Assembly: GCF_051781005.1 (NCBI RefSeq)
Contig: NZ_JBPWOA010000002.1
Span: 558,001-622,000 of the forward strand
DNA from: Anabaena sp051781005
GTDB lineage: Bacteria; Cyanobacteriota; Cyanobacteriia; Cyanobacteriales; Nostocaceae
Direction: 5' to 3'
Length of the DNA stretch: 64,000 bases
Made by a program: the position numbers and the translations under genes
Notes under the pieces: generated by a model
Seen by the model: only the letters and a program-made list of their open reading frames with translations
Databases searched by the model: none
Told to the model about the DNA's origin: nothing
In this document: one piece after another, positions 62,748 to 64,000 of the stretch
How the letters are laid out: every line of letters starts with the position of its first letter
Position numbering within the stretch: position 1 is the first letter of the stretch

Positions 62748-64000
62748 ATGCCAGTTCAACAGCTAAAAAATAAACTACCTGTAACTCTATTCATACTTCT
62801 ATCAGGAGTTGCTATCACTCAAAGCATTGGTTGTACCAAATTATACTCCGATAATAACAAAAATGTAGCAGATGCCCAAACTCCACCCAAACCCGCACCC
62901 CAAGAAATTATTCAAGCGGGAGAAGTGCGGGCTTTACCTGGGAAATTGGATACCATACCTGTTTTTAACAGTAATAGCCCGGAATGGGTAAAAACTGAAG
63001 GAGTTTTACTTTCTACTTTTCCCACCAATGGGAAAAAAGTTCCCGCAGCACATCTTAATTTTCCCTTCCAAGGACGCTTTGATTTATTTGCTCATCACTA
63101 TAGCCATACTCCTAAAGATTTACAAACGCTTTATTTGGGTATAGTTTTGCATAATCCTGGTAAAAAATCTGTAACAGTCGATGTTTTACAAGGTGCGAGT
63201 TATTTAATGCAAGATGCACCTTTTGTGACTTTAGCGCCATACATTGAAAATAATGATGGAAAGGCTTTTTCAGGGCCGGGAAATAGGGCTGTGGCTGATG
63301 TGTTGCGGGGAGTTCGTCAAGCTGATTTTCCGGCTAAATTGGTAATTCCTGCGGGAAAAAGTCAAATGTTGTTAAATCATCCTATTCCGGTGCGAAATTT
63401 AGAAAAACCTGTAAATGGTCGGTCTAGCTTTTTTCGTTTGCGTAGCGGCGGCAAAGTTTATACAGCTAGTTTAGCGATGTATGCGAAGAAAAATGCTGAT
63501 GGTTCTGACCGTGCGCCCACTTTGGCAGAATGGCAAGATTTATTAAATAACAGTAATTTTGCTGGGCCAAGAGATAAAGTTCCTACAGCACCAGATGCTA
63601 AAGGCGGTCAATTGATTTATGGGCGTGTAGCAGGTGTTTCTCAAGGTTCTCGGTGGAAAGCGAAACTGGTGGATAAACCGGAAACGCAAACTTTGACAAT
63701 TCCCCAACCTGGTAAGGCGATTTCCTATCCTATAGCTACTTTGCGGGCTGGTAGATTGGGTACTGAACAAAGTCAAACGGCGAAGATGTTGGTGCGTTAT
63801 GCCGACACAGCTTATGAGGCACATGGGAATTATGGTGTGGAATATAATCTCAGTTTGCCTTTAAGTAATAATACTGCGAAATCTCAAACTGTTTCTGTGA
63901 CTTTAGAAACTCCTCTGAAAGAAGATAAATTAGCTCAAGGTGGTGTCCGCTTCCGAAAACCATCCTTAGATTTTCCTTTCTTTCGGGGGACAGTGAGGTT
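62748..64000 (+). CDS. DUF3370 family exported protein (3' end outside the window)
   Basis: The frame is open from ATG 62748 to the window end (417 codons). A hydrophobic N-terminal segment ends in SIGC (Cys near residue 29), a possible lipobox, so it may be an outer-surface lipoprotein. A Pro-rich linker is followed by the DUF3370 core: EVRALPGKLDTIPVFNSNSP, FPFQGRFDLFAHHYSHTPKD, LRGVRQADFPAKLVIP and RAPTLAEWQDLLN. This cyanobacterial family has no known function. The C-terminus is not seen. Confidence 0.85.
   Translation, partial: MPVQQLKNKLPVTLFILLSGVAITQSIGCTKLYSDNNKNVADAQTPPKPAPQEIIQAGEVRALPGKLDTIPVFNSNSPEWVKTEGVLLSTFPTNGKKVPAAHLNFPFQGRFDLFAHHYSHTPKDLQTLYLGIVLHNPGKKSVTVDVLQGASYLMQDAPFVTLAPYIENNDGKAFSGPGNRAVADVLRGVRQADFPAKLVIPAGKSQMLLNHPIPVRNLEKPVNGRSSFFRLRSGGKVYTASLAMYAKKNADGSDRAPTLAEWQDLLNNSNFAGPRDKVPTAPDAKGGQLIYGRVAGVSQGSRWKAKLVDKPETQTLTIPQPGKAISYPIATLRAGRLGTEQSQTAKMLVRYADTAYEAHGNYGVEYNLSLPLSNNTAKSQTVSVTLETPLKEDKLAQGGVRFRKPSLDFPFFRGTVR

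Noticed and set aside
1..64000. tRNA and rRNA genes
   Set aside because: No T-loop plus acceptor-stem combination or rRNA-like sequence was recognised by reading; a dedicated tRNA and rRNA model scan would be decisive.

Overview
The window looks like chromosome of a filamentous, probably heterocyst-forming cyanobacterium of the Nostoc/Anabaena/Dolichospermum type. The evidence is cytochrome b6f genes (petC, petA), gun4, many cyanobacteria-only families (DUF3067, DUF3370, DUF3531, DUF928, DUF6464, DUF29, a Sll0314/Alr1548-type TPR protein), frequent HIP1 octamers (GCGATCGC), and many short tandem heptamer repeats between genes. The DNA is AT-rich overall. The metal-efflux and regulator block at 33-41.7 kb is visibly richer in G+C than its neighbours. 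No rRNA gene, tRNA gene or CRISPR array was recognised.

Layout. 0-7.6 kb: a DJ-1/PfpI protein with an extra helical domain, a small exported protein, a cupin, the urease accessory genes ureE-ureF-ureG, a class 3 lipase, an acetamidase/formamidase, a divergent FAD oxidoreductase and a GNAT. 7.7-11 kb: the petC-petA operon (minus strand), a DUF3067 gene and tatC; PetC carries a twin-arginine motif, so TatC nearby makes functional sense. 11.6-18.1 kb: two overlapping STAND-type NTPase genes, the second a 1718-residue TPR/NTPase/14-WD40 protein. 18.5-22.6 kb: a cyanobacterial unknown, a gene-poor kilobase with a perfect CRP-type site, and an IS605-type transposon with divergent tnpA and tnpB. 22.6-32.8 kb: fmt, a DUF6464 gene, a VWA protein, ligA, a fasciclin protein, an Eis-like acetyltransferase, an EamA transporter and an exported alpha/beta hydrolase. 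33-41.8 kb: a heavy-metal RND pump with an unusually short adaptor and a two-component system, split by a cargo segment (GNAT, TetR, SnoaL-like) lying between 314-bp direct repeats. 41.8-49.5 kb: truB, a DUF928 gene, a sugar-type ABC ATPase, a histidine kinase, gun4 and icd. 49.6-56.7 kb: a DUF29 gene, two STAND-like ATPases (one with about 120 residues of glycine-zipper repeat), two small membrane proteins and a protein with two nuclease-inhibitor (NuiA)-like domains. 56.7-64 kb: rsmG, an ABC ATPase, TPR, DUF3531, Nudix and Uma2 genes, a RelE/ParE-like gene pair, and a DUF3370 gene cut by the window end.

The best candidates for something undescribed are (a) the 50.2-55.4 kb island, with STAND ATPase, glycine-zipper membrane domain and small membrane proteins, bounded by inverted copies of one dispersed repeat and next to a NuiA-like gene; (b) the 11.6-18.1 kb STAND/WD40 pair; and (c) the rearranged efflux locus. 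A recurring theme is that small repeats are fixed inside gene ends: heptamers, a palindrome and a dispersed repeat supply stop codons of several genes, and a repeat sits in frame inside an ABC ATPase. All family assignments were made by reading motifs; no database search was run.
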